The notes under the pieces are model-generated. The model had not been told where the DNA came from and did no database searches. It saw nothing but the letters and a program-made list of their open reading frames with translations. From assembly GCA_028554755.1 (NCBI GenBank), contig JAPTOF010000016.1, positions 4,315,001 through 4,379,000 of the forward strand: a DNA stretch of 64,000 nucleotides, given 5' to 3'. The stretch comes from Cordia subcordata. Its lineage: Eukaryota; Streptophyta; Magnoliopsida; Boraginales; Cordiaceae. The position numbers were made by a program, and so were the translations under genes. Of the stretch, positions 35,701 to 47,389 are shown in pieces; within the stretch, counting starts at the first letter, position 1; each line of letters opens with the position of its first letter.

Positions 35701-38337
35701 TTCTCTCAGTTTGTGGCATATTAGCAAAGTATATTCTCTTCAGTGTGTCGTGCAAAAAATTTCAGCTATTTTCAGTTTTCTTGCTTATGTCAATGTTTGG
35801 AGATGTATCTAAGTTATAGATTTTTGTCTTTATCATGCTAAGCTTAGTGTTTTCTTCACCAGGAGCATGAGTGCTTGGTTGAAGGACCTCTTAACAACTT
35901 AAAGCAGAGTATGGTTCAATTCCAAAAGCCCAAAAAGGTAGGCACTTATGAAGGCACATTGTTTTCAAAATTTTTTTGATTGGGCACCACTTTCATGGAT
36001 ATGTTTATCTGATTTTGTCTCGAATAAATCTTTGTAAAGTTTCTCAAGCATACAAGTATTTTGTGTGGTTACTGTCGGACAGATATACAATGAGCGTAGG
36101 CTTTTCTTTGGTGGTGGACCGGGAATTGTTCCAACCGATACTTTTGGCTCATCAATGGCGAATGCTGACAGGAGGAACAGTCGTTCAAGGGGTGTGTCGT
36201 ATTTCCCAAACTATCTTTGTCAATATAAACAGAAGAGATGAATTTGTGAATCAAGTTCAACTGTTATGAATATTGGGGTTGGGACTATTCTGCACAATGA
36301 GAGAATGCAATACGATTCTACTTTTGCTTTTTTCTGTTATGAGCAAAGCTGAAATCTGGACTTTTGATGGATGAGAAAATTTAAAGTAGAAGTTTTCATA
36401 GTTTGAAATTGTAAAAGTGAAATATTTTGCTATTGTCAATCTGCTGAAGACAAGTGACTGTTTCTTATTCACAGGTTCTTACATGCAACCTGGCCCACCT
36501 AATGGTACCCATAAACCTGGTCTGCATCCTGCTGGCTATCCAGTCCCTCGGGTACCCCTCCATCCTTATCATGGAGGCCCTCCTCAGCCTTATGCAATTC
36601 CTACTCGTGGTGCTGTACATGGACCTGTTGCTGCTGTTCCACAGGTTCCACAACCAGGAAGTCGGGGATTTGGTGCTGGGCGTGGGAATGCTAGTGCTCC
36701 TATTGGCAGTCACCTTCCTCACCAGCAAGGCTCACAACAAACCATGGGAAGTCTGGGCTCAAACTTCAATTTTCCAGCTTTGGAAAATCCAAACAGCCAG
36801 CCATCTGTGGGTGGTCCATTATCTCAACCTGGATATGTTTCTAATGTTAGTTTTCTGTGGTTTTCTAGTTAATGCTTCCCATGCCCTTGATTAACTGGTT
36901 AAGGCTAAGAGTGATCTTTCTCAATGATAGATAACGGTACAAGGTCCAAGTCAAACTTTTCGTGATGGATTTTCCATGGGTGGTATGTCTCAGGTAATTA
37001 ATCTCTCCAAAGATTATGTTGTTGATGTTGGTTTTGTTTTTATAGCTATTAGCAAGTAAAACTCAAAATTTTCATTCTAAACACCTTTGTCTCATCAATC
37101 AATCAGGATTTCTTGGGTGATGATTTCAAAAGTCAGGGATCACATGTTCCTTATAATGTTGCTGACTTCTCTACACAGGTAGAGGCCATTATTTGTCATT
37201 TACCTATTTTTTCTGCTTCCTGTTTGTCCATTTTTAATCTGTTCTTCCTCTTTTCCCCTCTTTTCAAGGAAATATGCGAGGAGATTTTTTTTTGAACAAA
37301 AAAAAAAAAGAAGAAAAAGAAAAGAAAAGAAAATAAAGAGAAATACGGGCAGGAAAAGAAGTATCCCCTTGTGATTGCCTGCTTATTGTCCAGTTTTTCC
37401 TCGGGTATCTTTCAATTTCAAACTATCATTTGAGGCTAAGGTTTGCTTGTTGTCATGCAGGCTTCTCAAAGTGGATATGGTGTTGACTATGCTACCCAAG
37501 GTGCACAAAGTGGGTTTCCTGGGAGTTTCTTAAACCAGAATTCTCAAGCTGGATACTCTCGTATTGGAGCAGGGAATGATTTCATGTCTCAGGTTGTCAT
37601 ATTGTATTCTTGAGCTTTTTATGGGCGTAGCACTACTATTTAATATATCTCACGCACAAAAGACAGATTTATTTGTTGGGGGTGGGAAGGGAAGTTAGTA
37701 CTTCAAACAGGCTGGGAAGAGTTCCTAGCAGTGTGTGCATTATGCATATCTCTGCCACTTGTTTTCTCCTTTCCCCAGTTCGATGTATTCAAAATTCTTC
37801 CCTTTGCATTTTGCTTCACAGGATTATATGGCCCATGGTTCACAAGGTCTATTTACGCAAGCTGGGTTCAATGATCCGTCTCAAGATGATGCTTCACAAA
37901 ACCATTTTGGTGTGGCAAATGCAAACGCACTTCAGTCTCAGGTTTCTTCTGTTCTGTTAATTCTTTTGTATAGAGAACTTGTGGTAGAATTTATCAATAC
38001 ATTTGAATTGTATATACCTGGTGAACTTCGAAGTGGTCCTTTGCAGATCTAGAAGTTCTAAATGTCTGGGCACTTTGCTTGTTGCAAAAGTTTCTTGGAG
38101 TCTTGTTTTATTAGTTTTCTTTTGGTCTTCTTGTCAGTTGCATATAATTCTTGTTGTGGCTTTCTAAGTTTCTTCGCTTTTATCCTACAGAATCTGCTGA
38201 ATCCTCTCTACTCCCAGCCGTTCGGCCACTACAGCAGTCAGCCACTGAACATGCAGACTTCCCAGCAACAACAACAACAGCAATCATCACAGCAGGGTCA
38301 GAGCTTCCAAAACCAGAAACTTCACTATAATGGTTAA
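26758..38337 (+). CDS. UPF1: UPF1 RNA helicase, 29 coding exons, complete
   Basis: Exons: 26758-27291, 28902-29153, 29237-29407, 29512-29562, 29693-29785, 29949-30044, 30307-30357, 30456-30574, 30981-31089, 31584-31706, 31789-31860, 32711-32782, 32871-32937, 33175-33317, 33439-33510, 33581-33709, 34215-34370, 34553-34666, 34749-34847, 34926-35003, 35479-35613, 35863-35937, 36083-36191, 36475-36845, 36931-36993, 37107-37178, 37461-37592, 37822-37941, 38191-38337. All are GT-AG; they join to 1274 residues. An acidic N-terminus with a Ser/Gly run is followed by the UPF2-binding CH zinc domain (from Cys139), then an SF1 helicase core: GPPGTGKT 509-516, DESTQ 655-659, QYRMHP from 720, VDSFQGRE 845-852 and ALTRAR 881-886. 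The C-terminus is rich in S/TQ sites, targets of SMG1-type kinases, and ends in a Gln run. The protein drives nonsense-mediated mRNA decay in the cytoplasm. Start chosen because [17 protein letters not shown] matches plant UPF1. No damage seen. Confidence 0.97.
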
Positions 38338-38990
38338 GGAAATGAAAGCCACTACATAAAAACGGGTGAGAGTCTTTGCATACAGCAACTTGGTTTGTGC
38401 TGTCGTTTTGTGTCCATAAATATCTTCATCCTGCACCAAGATGCAGCAAGGAGTCGTACAAATAATTCAGGTCTGATGGATGATTGCTACCTTGTAATGT
38501 TAATTATGATCGGGTTGAGCATTGGTGCATGAGGAGGCCATCTTTGGGTAAAGCTTGGGCAGCACTACTAATGCTGAGAAGAAAGATAACCCTGTGTATA
38601 TTCTTGAAGAAGGTAACATTTATCAAAAGAGCATTACATGGCCAGGTTTTGTCTGAAGGACGCGAGCTTTTGGAGAAACGGAGCCCGGTAATTGAACTTT
38701 GATCCAACCACACTACGACATGGTACAGCTACCGGCGTTGGTTTTCCTAAAGCATGGCACAGGGGAATTACTTACCCCTTCAGCTCTTCCGGGCATGTAA
38801 TTATGCTCTCCTACTTATTAGATGATGGCGAAATAGTAGGCATCTTGCAGAAGTTACTGGTGTTTTATAGATATATTTATGGTATGTAATTGTGTGAAAT
38901 CAGTGTTGAACGAAGGCATGGTTGAGCATTGTTTTGTCCTAAGATACTTGTGTGGCAATAGTGAAATGACAAAATACGATGTGTTATGCT
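38338..38990 (+). other. probable UPF1 3' UTR and flank
   Basis: Moderate GC content continues for about 550 bp beyond the stop codon, then drops, which fits a 3' UTR of a few hundred bases. Small frames here (38484-38702, 38692-38889) have no recognisable domain. No poly(A) site can be fixed by eye. Confidence 0.45.
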
Positions 38991-38991
38991 T

Positions 38992-38993
<2 letters not shown>

Positions 38994-39032
<39 letters not shown>
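38994..39032. repeat. (CT)n microsatellite
   Basis: About 19 CT units with one interruption near the right end. Confidence 0.95.
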
Positions 39033-39042
39033 CAATGCTTGC

Positions 39043-39150
39043 ACTCGAGGGTTATATAGCAATGTTATCACTTTAATACCGTTGATCTGTCATATTACTC
39101 GAGGGTTATATAGCAATGTTATCACTTTAATACCATTGATCTGTCATATT
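39043..39150. repeat. 54-bp tandem duplication
   Basis: Two adjacent 54-bp copies, 39043-39096 and 39097-39150, each starting ACTCGAGGGTTATATAGC. They differ at one base (ACCGTTGATC versus ACCATTGATC), so the duplication is recent. Confidence 0.95.
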
Positions 39151-39732
39151 ACTCAACAAGGTGGTTAAATCTCGTTTTCATGCTTATAAGCAAGGTGGTT
39201 TGACTAGATAAAAAGACAAAAAACTCCCCTAGTTTATGGAAGTTCTTTTTTAACCATTTTGACAAATAATATTGCTTTACAATACATATTTTTTAAAAAT
39301 GTCAATAATTTATAAGTATATTTTATTTAAATGCTTTTATGTTTATAAGCATCAATTACTTGCAGGTAGGTTAAGAAAAACAAAAGTCAAACACCCTTTA
39401 ACTCAACAATGGGACACGTCCCTAATAATTGCGTATTTGTGCTTGGATATAAGAGATTTCAGTGATGAATACCTTTTAGCCTCTAATTGCATATTTTGTG
39501 CTTGGATTATAAGGGATTTCAGTGACACGAATACTTCTTTAATCTTCAAAAGAATTGCATTTCGGAACTCTCATTTAAGCTCATAAGAATTACAGCCTGT
39601 TTGGCTAAGTTTTTTTTGGGACTTATAAGTTGCAAATAATAAAAAGCATGTGAGAGAGGATTTTTTTTCTTAAGAGCTTATAAGTTGCAAAATAAGTAGA
39701 GCCAAAAAAACTCTTACTAAAGTAGTTGCATT

Positions 39733-40148
39733 AGAGGGTGTTTGAATTGGCTTATCAAAAAGCTACGTAAAGTACTTTGACCTTTAAGCGACTTTTCTTT
39801 ATTGTTGACTTTAAATAGTTACGTGTTTGAATCAAAGTTATAGTTATAAAAAAAGTATTTATGTGTTTGATTAAGTTGGATTAAAAATAACTTATATGGT
39901 TAAAATAACTATTAAGGACATTAAACTAGAATTTAAAGGGTAAGTACAAGATAAAAAATGAAAGATATTTTAATAATAAAAAGATAAGGATAAAATGATA
40001 AATGATTTGGTCAAACTTGTTTTTTTCAAAGTGCTTAAAGCCATAAAAACAGAAACTAGGGTGGAAATCTTTTTACTTTTTACTTAAAGTCACTTAAAAA
40101 AAGTACTTTTTTAAATTAAAGTAGGTTTGACCAGGAAAAAAGCCAAAG
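39733..40148 (-). mobile_element. MITE copy A, inverted arm of a hairpin
   Basis: Starts AGAGGGTGTTTGAATTGGCT and ends near GACCAGGAAAAAAGCC. In reverse complement it matches the next element (40149-40618) along nearly its whole length with substitutions and indels. The terminal motif GGTGTTTG(G/A) and subterminal GGTCAAAC are shared with copies B and C. No coding frame. Confidence 0.75.
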
Positions 40149-40618
40149 AAGGTGTTTGGTTTGACTTTTTTTCTGGTCAAACCTACTAAAATACTAATTT
40201 AAGCTAATAAAAGTGTTTATTTTAATTAAAAACGTATTTTTTTAAGTGGCTTTAAGTAGAAAATAAAAAGGTCCCCAACCCAAATTTTCGCTTTTTATGG
40301 CTTTAAACACTTTGAAAAAAATCAAGTTTGACCAAATCATTTACTATCTTATCTTTACTTTTTTATTTTTATTACTAAAATATCTTTACTCTTTTATGTT
40401 ATACTTATCTTGTTAAATTCTATTTTAATATCTTTAATAGTTATTTTAACTATATAACTTACTTTTCAGTCCACTTTAATCAAATACGTAAATACTTATT
40501 TTTATAACTATAACTTTTATTTAAATACGTAACTACTTAAAATTGACAATAAAAAAAATCACTTAAAGTCAAAAGTGCTTTAAGTAGCTTTTTTATAAGC
40601 TAATTCAAACACCCTCTT
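40149..40618 (+). mobile_element. MITE copy B, second hairpin arm
   Basis: Starts GGTGTTTGGTTTGACTTTTT and ends AATTCAAACACCCTCT. It is head to head with copy A and in direct orientation with copy C. Individual ends form an inverted repeat, GGTGTTTG...CAAACACC, as in a non-autonomous DNA transposon. Confidence 0.75.
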
Positions 40619-41070
40619 AGAGGGTGTTTGGTTTGGCTTTTTTTCTGGTCAAACAAGCTAATAAAAGTGTTTGTTTTAATTAAAAATGTGCTTTTTTAAG
40701 TAGCTTTAAGTAGAAAATGAAAAGCTTCCTAACCCCAACTTTTGTTTTTTATGACTTTAAACACTTTGAAAAAAAATAAGTTTGACCAAATCATTTACTA
40801 TCTTATCCTTACCTTTTTATTTTTATTACTAAAATATCTTTACTCTTTTATCTTATATTTACTTTTTTAAATTTTATTTTAATATCTTTAATAGTTATTA
40901 TAATTATATAATTTACTTTTTAACCCACTTTAATCAAACATGTAATACTTATTTTTATAGTTATAACTTTTATTTAACTATGTAACTACTTAAAGTTGAA
41001 AATAAAAAAAATCACTTAAAACTAAAAATACTTTAAATAACTTTTTTATAAGCCAATTCAAACACTCTCT
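40619..41070 (+). mobile_element. MITE copy C, tandem to copy B
   Basis: Starts AGAGGGTGTTTGGTTTGGCT directly after copy B and ends AATTCAAACACTCTCT. It aligns with B through landmarks such as TTTGACCAAATCATTTACTA, CTTTACTCTTTTAT and CACTTTAATCAAA. The three-copy block suggests nested insertion or unequal exchange. Confidence 0.75.
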
Positions 41071-41264
41071 AAGTCCAATGCACTTATCATTATTACATGG
41101 CCAACTGTTTTCTTTTTAGAGAAAATGCCCTTTCAAAGTATCTTTTTGATGATTTTGCTTCTCTTTTCACCATCATCAATGATTATATTGTCAATATCAA
41201 TGACATTATTTCTTTGGCCATTACAAAAAAAAAAAAAAAAGAAAGAAAGAAACATTCTACAAAA

Positions 41265-41790
41265 TTAAATTATTTCTTTGTTCACCTCACAACATGGTGA
41301 TATAATTGGTGACCATTCCTGGTGCTCAATATCTTCCATAGGTGGGACCAATTGAAACACAGCAAACACATCTAAAACGCCTTCTATCATCTCAGAGGAT
41401 GAGCCGTTACCGAGTTGACACGTTAACTCAAAAATCTCGAAGCCTTCCCTCGCTATCTCGTTTAAGCAATCGCTCGTCCAAGGCCGCACCTCACTTGCTG
41501 CCCACACCTTCGTTCCCTTCCCGCACACCCTCTTAAGCGTCTTCACCATTGCAGCCATCTCCTCTGCGTCAAAAAACACGTCGGACAGGAGAACCACGTC
41601 TACCTGGCCCAACACACTGAGTTGACTCGGTAACTCGTCCGGCTAGACGAGTTGACTCACCTCAACTCGGTCCCTTACCCCATTGGCCTCCACGTTCTTT
41701 TCAATCACGGGGAGCAGCGGCTCAATATCCGTCAAGATGACTCGTCTTGCCCCAAGCCGGGCGGCGGTCAATCCGGGAAGCCCACATGCT
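41265..41790 (-). pseudogene. METTL21-type lysine methyltransferase fragment
   Basis: Read from about 41790 down, the frame gives GLPGLTAARLGARRVILTD (the SAM-binding motif I region), then IEPLLPVIEKNVEANGV, an in-frame TAG at 41643-41645, and then VDVVLLSDVFFDAEEM, AASEVRPWT and FAVFQLVPP to a stop at 41265. This order matches Methyltransf_16 / METTL21-like protein methyltransferases of plants. The N-terminal part expected before the glycine loop is missing; the sequence beyond 41790 is unrelated AT-rich DNA. The truncation plus nonsense codon make it a pseudogene, though a C-terminal frame of 116 codons stays open. It is GC-richer than its surroundings. A sequencing error could explain the TAG alone but not the missing N-terminus. 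Confidence 0.75.
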
Positions 41791-41896
41791 TTTATTATTG
41801 GAAGTTGGAGCGATGCTTAACCAGCGTTGTCATATATCACCATTTGTTTATCAGTCAGTACGCTATGCATCATATATACACATGAACACTATACAT

Positions 41897-42643
41897 ATTG
41901 TGTATGAACAGTATATGTACAGTAAATAATAATATATGTGTTCAAAATTTTATATTATAGATTCAAAATTTTTATATTAAACTAAAAATATATTCAAAAC
42001 TCTTATATTACATGTTTAAAACTCTTATATTATATGTTCATAGATTATACTCTATGTTCAAAATTTTTATATTATATATTCAAAACTCTTATATTACATA
42101 TTTAAAAATTCAAAAGTAAGTTCACAAAGTAAAAATTATAATTTCGTAAATTTTATACATGTTCATGGATAAATATACGCAAGTAGATTTGGTATGTGTT
42201 CAAGACTTTTGTTCTATATGTTTAAAACCAATACACTATTGGTTCAAAATAAATAAGTGTACTATCTGATCAATTAACAGTTCTAGTTCAAAACTATTGT
42301 TCTATATGTGCAAAATCAATACACTATTGGTTCAAAATGAATAAATATACTATCTAATCAACAGTCCTAGTTCAAAAATATTGTTCTATATGTTCAAAAT
42401 TCTTATATTATATGTTCAAAAATTTAATACAAGGAGTAGAGAAATTTGATTTAGCCAAAACATTAAATACTTAATCTGCATTATTTTAAATCACTTGTTA
42501 AACAGCCAAATTCTCCATTCTTTCACTCGTATACATCAACCACATACTACACACCACCACTATGATCATAAAACGAAACGACATGAAAGAGATAAAAGGC
42601 TTCAATTTTTTTTAGAGCACGTGCCTTTAACTTTATTTAAGTT
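41897..42643. repeat. 747-bp tandem duplication, copy 1
   Basis: Begins ATTGTGTATGAACAGTATAT and ends CTTTAACTTTATTTAAGTT. It is mostly made of TTCAAAATTCTTATATTATA-type units, followed by a short unique tail with GAGCACGTGCC. By eye it differs from copy 2 at only about six positions. Confidence 0.95.
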
Positions 42644-43390
42644 ATTGTGTATGAACAGTATATGTACAGTAAATAATAATATATGTGTTCAAAATTTTAT
42701 ATTATAGATTCAAAATTTTTATATTAAACTAAAAATATATTCAAAACTCTTATATTACATGTTTAAAACTCTTATATTATATGTTCATAGATTATACTCT
42801 ATGTTCAAAATTTTTATATTATATATTCAAAACTCTTATATTACATATTTAAAAATTTAAAAGTAAGTTCACAAAGTAAAAATTATAATTTCGTAAATTT
42901 TATACATGTTCATGGATAAATATACGCAAGTAGATTTGGTATGTGTTCAAGACTTTTGTTCTATATGTTTAAAACCAATACACTATTGGTTCAAAAGAAA
43001 TAAGTGTACTATTTGATCAATTAACAGTTCTAGTTCAAAACTATTGTTCTATATGTGCAAAATCAATACACTATTAGTTCAAAATGAATAAATATACTAT
43101 CTAATCAACAGTCCTAGTTCAAAAATATTGTTCTATATGTTCAAAATTCTTATATTATATGTTCAAAAATTTAATACAGGGAGTAGAGAAATTTGATTTA
43201 GCCAAAACATTAAATACTTAATCTGCATTATTTTAAATCACTTGTTAAACAGCCAAATTCTCCATTCTTTCACTCGTATACATCAACCACATACTACACA
43301 CCACCACTATGATCATATAACGAAACGACATGAAAGAGATAAAAGGCTTCAATTTTTTTTAGAGCACGTGCCTTTAACTTTATTTAAGTT
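42644..43390. repeat. 747-bp tandem duplication, copy 2
   Basis: Directly follows copy 1, has the same length of 747 bp, and starts and ends with the same sequences. Differences seen include AAATTCAAAAG/AAATTTAAAAG, CTATCTGATC/CTATTTGATC, ATACAAGGAG/ATACAGGGAG and ATCATAAAACG/ATCATATAACG. The near identity implies a recent event. Confidence 0.95.
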
Positions 43391-43613
43391 GTACAGTGCT
43401 ATGTAAGAACATAACTCCTACGACGGATCACAGTAAAATCTGCGCTCGTTTGCAGGTGTCTGGTACCGTCTACTTGACTCAGATTATACGTACTTTCATT
43501 ACTAGAAAGGATGTTTACTGAGTGTTGTTATGTATCATGTCGCATATATATGTCAAAATGAGCATGTCTCATTGGATGTGTCATATCATCCCGGCATGAT
43601 AAAATAGATTACA

Positions 43614-43816
43614 AGCTTGTTTAGATTAGTTTTTCTTAAAAAGTATTTTTTTATTTTTTAAAAATATTTTTTTAAAAGGTTAAATTTTTTTGTTTCTCAC
43701 AAAGGTGAAAATTCTAAAGTTTTAATTAACTTGTTTTAAAAAAAATTTTAATTCAAATACTTATTGTAAAAAAAAATATTTTTTTCATTTAAAAAAAAAA
43801 ACAATCTAAACAAGCT
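43614..43816. mobile_element. MITE with AGCTTGTTTAGATTAGTTTT ends
   Basis: About 203 bp. The left end is AGCTTGTTTAGATTAGTTTT; the right end, inverted, is AGCTTGTTTAGATTGTTTTT. The A/T-run core is like that of the copy at 24069. Confidence 0.7.
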
Positions 43817-43910
43817 AAGCCCTACAGTGATGCACGTCCCATGCAGCCTTCTGAACCTAATATTCTTATCCTTAACGCCCAAGCATACGGTGTTTTGTGT
43901 GTGTGTTGGT

Positions 43911-43939
43911 GGGGTTGGGCGGGGGGGGGGGGGAATGGG
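43911..43939 (+). other. possible G-quadruplex
   Basis: GGGG, TT, GGG, C, a run of 13 G, AAT, GGG: four or more G-runs within 29 bp, extended by a nearby GGCGCGGC. This stands out in AT-rich DNA. No transcript is known here. Confidence 0.6.
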
Positions 43940-45784
43940 CGCGGCACAAGTCATGCATGTATTTAGAAACTTCAAAAGGTTATTATGTCACAAAATCCTC
44001 TAAACATGGCAAGCAATATATAATTGCATGAGAAACGGATTTAGATTTTTTTTATTAAAATTTTGACATAATTATTACAATATATGAAATATATTTAATT
44101 CTCTTAAAAATAAAAATTTGTTGTTATCTTAAGAATTTTATAGAGTCAATGAGAATTATTCTCTTAGGGCAACTCCAACAATTGTCCTAAACCATTCTCT
44201 ACAACAAATATAAGAATAGGTATAGAGATAAATTGCTCCAATAGATTCCGTACATCTATCTCTACAGTTATTGATAACAATTTCATCGCCAAATCATATT
44301 TTGATATCCCCAAATTTGTTTATAGCATTCTCATATCGTAAAATAGCATTAAGGAAATCTTAAAATAAGAAAATTGTTGAAGTAAAACTAAAATAGGAAT
44401 TCCTTTAAATAAAAGTTTGATTAAATGTAGGAAATTGGTGGAGTAAAATTAAAATAAAGAGTTCCTAAATATAAGAAATTATTATAAATCCTTTAAATGT
44501 AGAGTAAAAAATTAAGCTATCAGTTGGCATTGGTCTAATCTCATTTCAAGTATTGATAGCTAGGGCACTTAGCTAGTATATATATAGTGGTTTTAGCCTG
44601 TTCAAACGATGTTAGACCTTTTCTAACTAGGTAGCTGTGTTCTTTCAAGAAAAAGATATATGCTCGTTCAATAAATATTCCAAAACTTTGGAATTAATAA
44701 CTTAAATATACTTTCAATCAAAATTAAAATCGTCATCTATTTTCTCTATTTCTTCCTTGAGTTCTCATGAAAATAATCTTTGCTTTGCTTAATGGTTTTG
44801 TGTCTGGAAGTGTTGAAAAAAAAAAGTTTGATAGCCCAAGTCCACTCTTTTATTGTGGGTACATGGTGTTAGCCTAAGCCTTGATCTTCAAGAAGCTAAG
44901 GGAATTCAAAGGCACCAATCACTAATTTCTGACCAAAAAAAAAAGGACGTTAATTTATATTTTTAAATCTCTATCCTGCTTTTGTAAAATTTGAACTCGA
45001 ATCATTATTTCTAATGGAAGTAACATCAACTACTTAAGATATTTTGTGATCCATTAATCAAGTTATGTTTAAAAAATTGCGGTTGGCTTACAAGGCCCCC
45101 AACTAGAATAATGATACTACATCTATTCCATTCTTCTGAGGATGGTGCAAATAGGTTCTTTTCTAGTCAAAGAGACTGAAAAGATTCGTACCTGGTTTAG
45201 CCCTACTCTACATATTAGTGGTAAGCTCGTTAGATAAGGGTTATGATTCGACTATACTTGAACTAAAATGAACTACACTTTTAATAATTGATAATGAAGT
45301 TTGTAAAAGTTATCTGTCGAAGCCCAACCACTTTTATAATCAAAATTTATTAATTGAAAATTTTTAATTTAGTTTTGATTATTATTTGAAATAATCAAAT
45401 TACACGATGATGCACAAAAGGATAATTGGAGTTATGGTGGTAGGAACAATAGGAGAGCGATTTCCAATCTTAAAAGAAAAATTGAGTGTACCAAAGATTT
45501 AGTCGTCAAATGATATGTCTCTTATATTTATGTGAGTAGGTCTATGGATTAATGCCTGCTAGTTACATATTATAATTGGCTTTTTGCCTCCTTTGAGGCA
45601 AAAAAAAAAAAAAAAAGAAAAGAAAATGAAGTGTTGATCATTTTTCTAGTATACTTCTGACTTGTGTGGACTTGGATAATTGAGTAAACCTATTGTACCT
45701 GTCAACTTTTTTTTTCTCGGAATCAACAAGAATTTGTGTCGATATCAATAAAAAAAAGTACATGTGCAAGTATGAAAATGAATA
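43940..45784. other. intergenic, AT-rich
   Basis: No gene seen. A stretch near 44955-45070 read on the minus strand has AAGTAGTTGATGTTAC and, 20 bp on, GATTCGAGTTCAAATTTTA, an arrangement that could be a worn SINE. Two A tracts (about 44936 and 45600) flank otherwise plain sequence. Confidence 0.4.
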
Positions 45785-46760
45785 AAAAGTGACTTATACC
45801 AGGATATCATCAAGTTTCCACAATTTTCATGGTCTATGCATGCTTGTACTGGTGAACTTTCTTCCAAAAGTGATCTTGACTCACACAGCATTGTAGACAG
45901 CATCAAAAAGTTGTTCTTCGGTAATGGCTTTACATTGAAAATTCTCTAATTTCTTTCAAGCCAAACATGGTATACAAAAGCACCAAAGTATAGTTGAGTA
46001 CAGTGGCCCTTAAGTTCCCCACAAGTGCATCAAGTGAAGAAGCAAAGAATCAAAATGCAGCAGCTCTAATCCTCTTCTCCAAATCCTTTTGGTGAAAGAA
46101 CATTCAAAGAAGAGGTGGTCCCAATATTCAAAGAAGAGGTGGTTCCTTAAAACATTCAAAGAATAGGTGGGCCCTTGTTTTACCATCAAAAGAAAGGCAA
46201 TTTCTACAAATAGATCCATTTTAACCAAGCAAACAATATCTTATGTTGACTCTATCTTGAAAAGCGAACCAAATAATAACTCCATGCCTCTTGAACCAAG
46301 CAATATTGTACAATGCAACTAGATTTTCTTTCCTCCAGGTGAGCTCCCAAGCACTCTCGAATGTGAATTTTCCATTGCTATTAGGGTTCAGCCACCTGAT
46401 TGAATGGGGTCCCAAGGTGGGATTGTGGTAGCCAAGAGATGCATGAGGGTTGATGCTCAAGAAGATGGATAGGCCAATTCCAATTAACTTGTTTGATACC
46501 TTCCCGTATACTTCAAAAGTACGATTAGGATGCCAAACATCATGCCAAAAGAGTGTGTTGCCACCATTGCCAATCACATGCAAAATATGCTCTCTAACCT
46601 TCTTTAATTTAGGCAATCTTGGAGTGTTTTCAAGATCCAACTAGAATCTGAGGAAGGTTCCAAAGTCCACATATATTTGCCCTTGATATAATCTCTTATG
46701 GAACCAATTGCTCCAAAGAGTGCCCCCACAAGTGTATGTGTGCTATAAAATTTTGAACAT
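45785..46760 (-). pseudogene. LINE remnant: RVT zinc-binding C-terminal region
   Basis: On the minus strand the frame at 46640-46221 contains ILHVIGNGGNTLFWHDVWHP and GKFTFESAWEL, the region after reverse transcriptase in plant L1-type LINEs. A second frame at 46228-46010 has NHLFFEYWDHLFFECSFTKRIW (an HLFF...C...IW zinc-knuckle pattern, locally duplicated). A third continues with AFVYHVWLERN to about 45790. Frame shifts separate them, and the reverse-transcriptase domain itself is absent, so this is a 5'-truncated dead LINE. Confidence 0.8.
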
Positions 46761-46814
46761 GGATAGTGGATTAATTTCCTCAATTCTTCTAATACCCAAA
46801 CAACCTGCCAACTT

Positions 46815-46925
46815 TTTTTTTTTTTTAAATTCTCCCCTCCCGTATAAAATTGAATCCTGGATTTTATATTCGGAGAGATAGTCTCAACTACTTCTACTAT
46901 CTCTTAATCCGAAACTATTCAGGAG
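46815..46925 (-). mobile_element. SINE-like sequence
   Basis: On the minus strand, AGTAGTTGAGACTATC (A-box-like) is followed by CAGGATTCAATTTTATACGG (B-box-like) and, after GGGAGGGG, by an A-rich tail at 46812-46829. This layout is typical of tRNA-derived SINEs, but the match is degenerate. Confidence 0.4.
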
Positions 46926-47389
46926 CATGAAATCAAAAGCCATTAACGCTAACGACGAGGGAGAGATAAAATATGATGCATTTTCTTTTGTATCCAACTA
47001 TATATAATTATAAAAGACACAAACTTGAAGTCTGTTTGTCTTTCTTTCTTTTTTTTTTTTTTTTTAATGCTCGTAAGCATTAAAAAAGTTAATAAAAGCA
47101 GTTTTTTTTAATATAAATACTAGAAAAAGAGTTATTGAAAATAGGCGAATTCAAAAGGGATCTTTTCGGCTTCCTAAACCACAAATGCCCCAAAAAAAAA
47201 AAAAAAAGATGTAAAATACAAAGAGGGCAACACACGTGACTTCACCCGCAATTCAACATCTCAATTGGCACTTAGCAATTGAAGTTTTCTGGAAGCTTCG
47301 CTCTCGCAATATTTTTTTTATCGAAAAATTCATTTTAAATAAAATTATATATTAAAATAAATAAATAATATAAATTCCCTAATTAGTAG

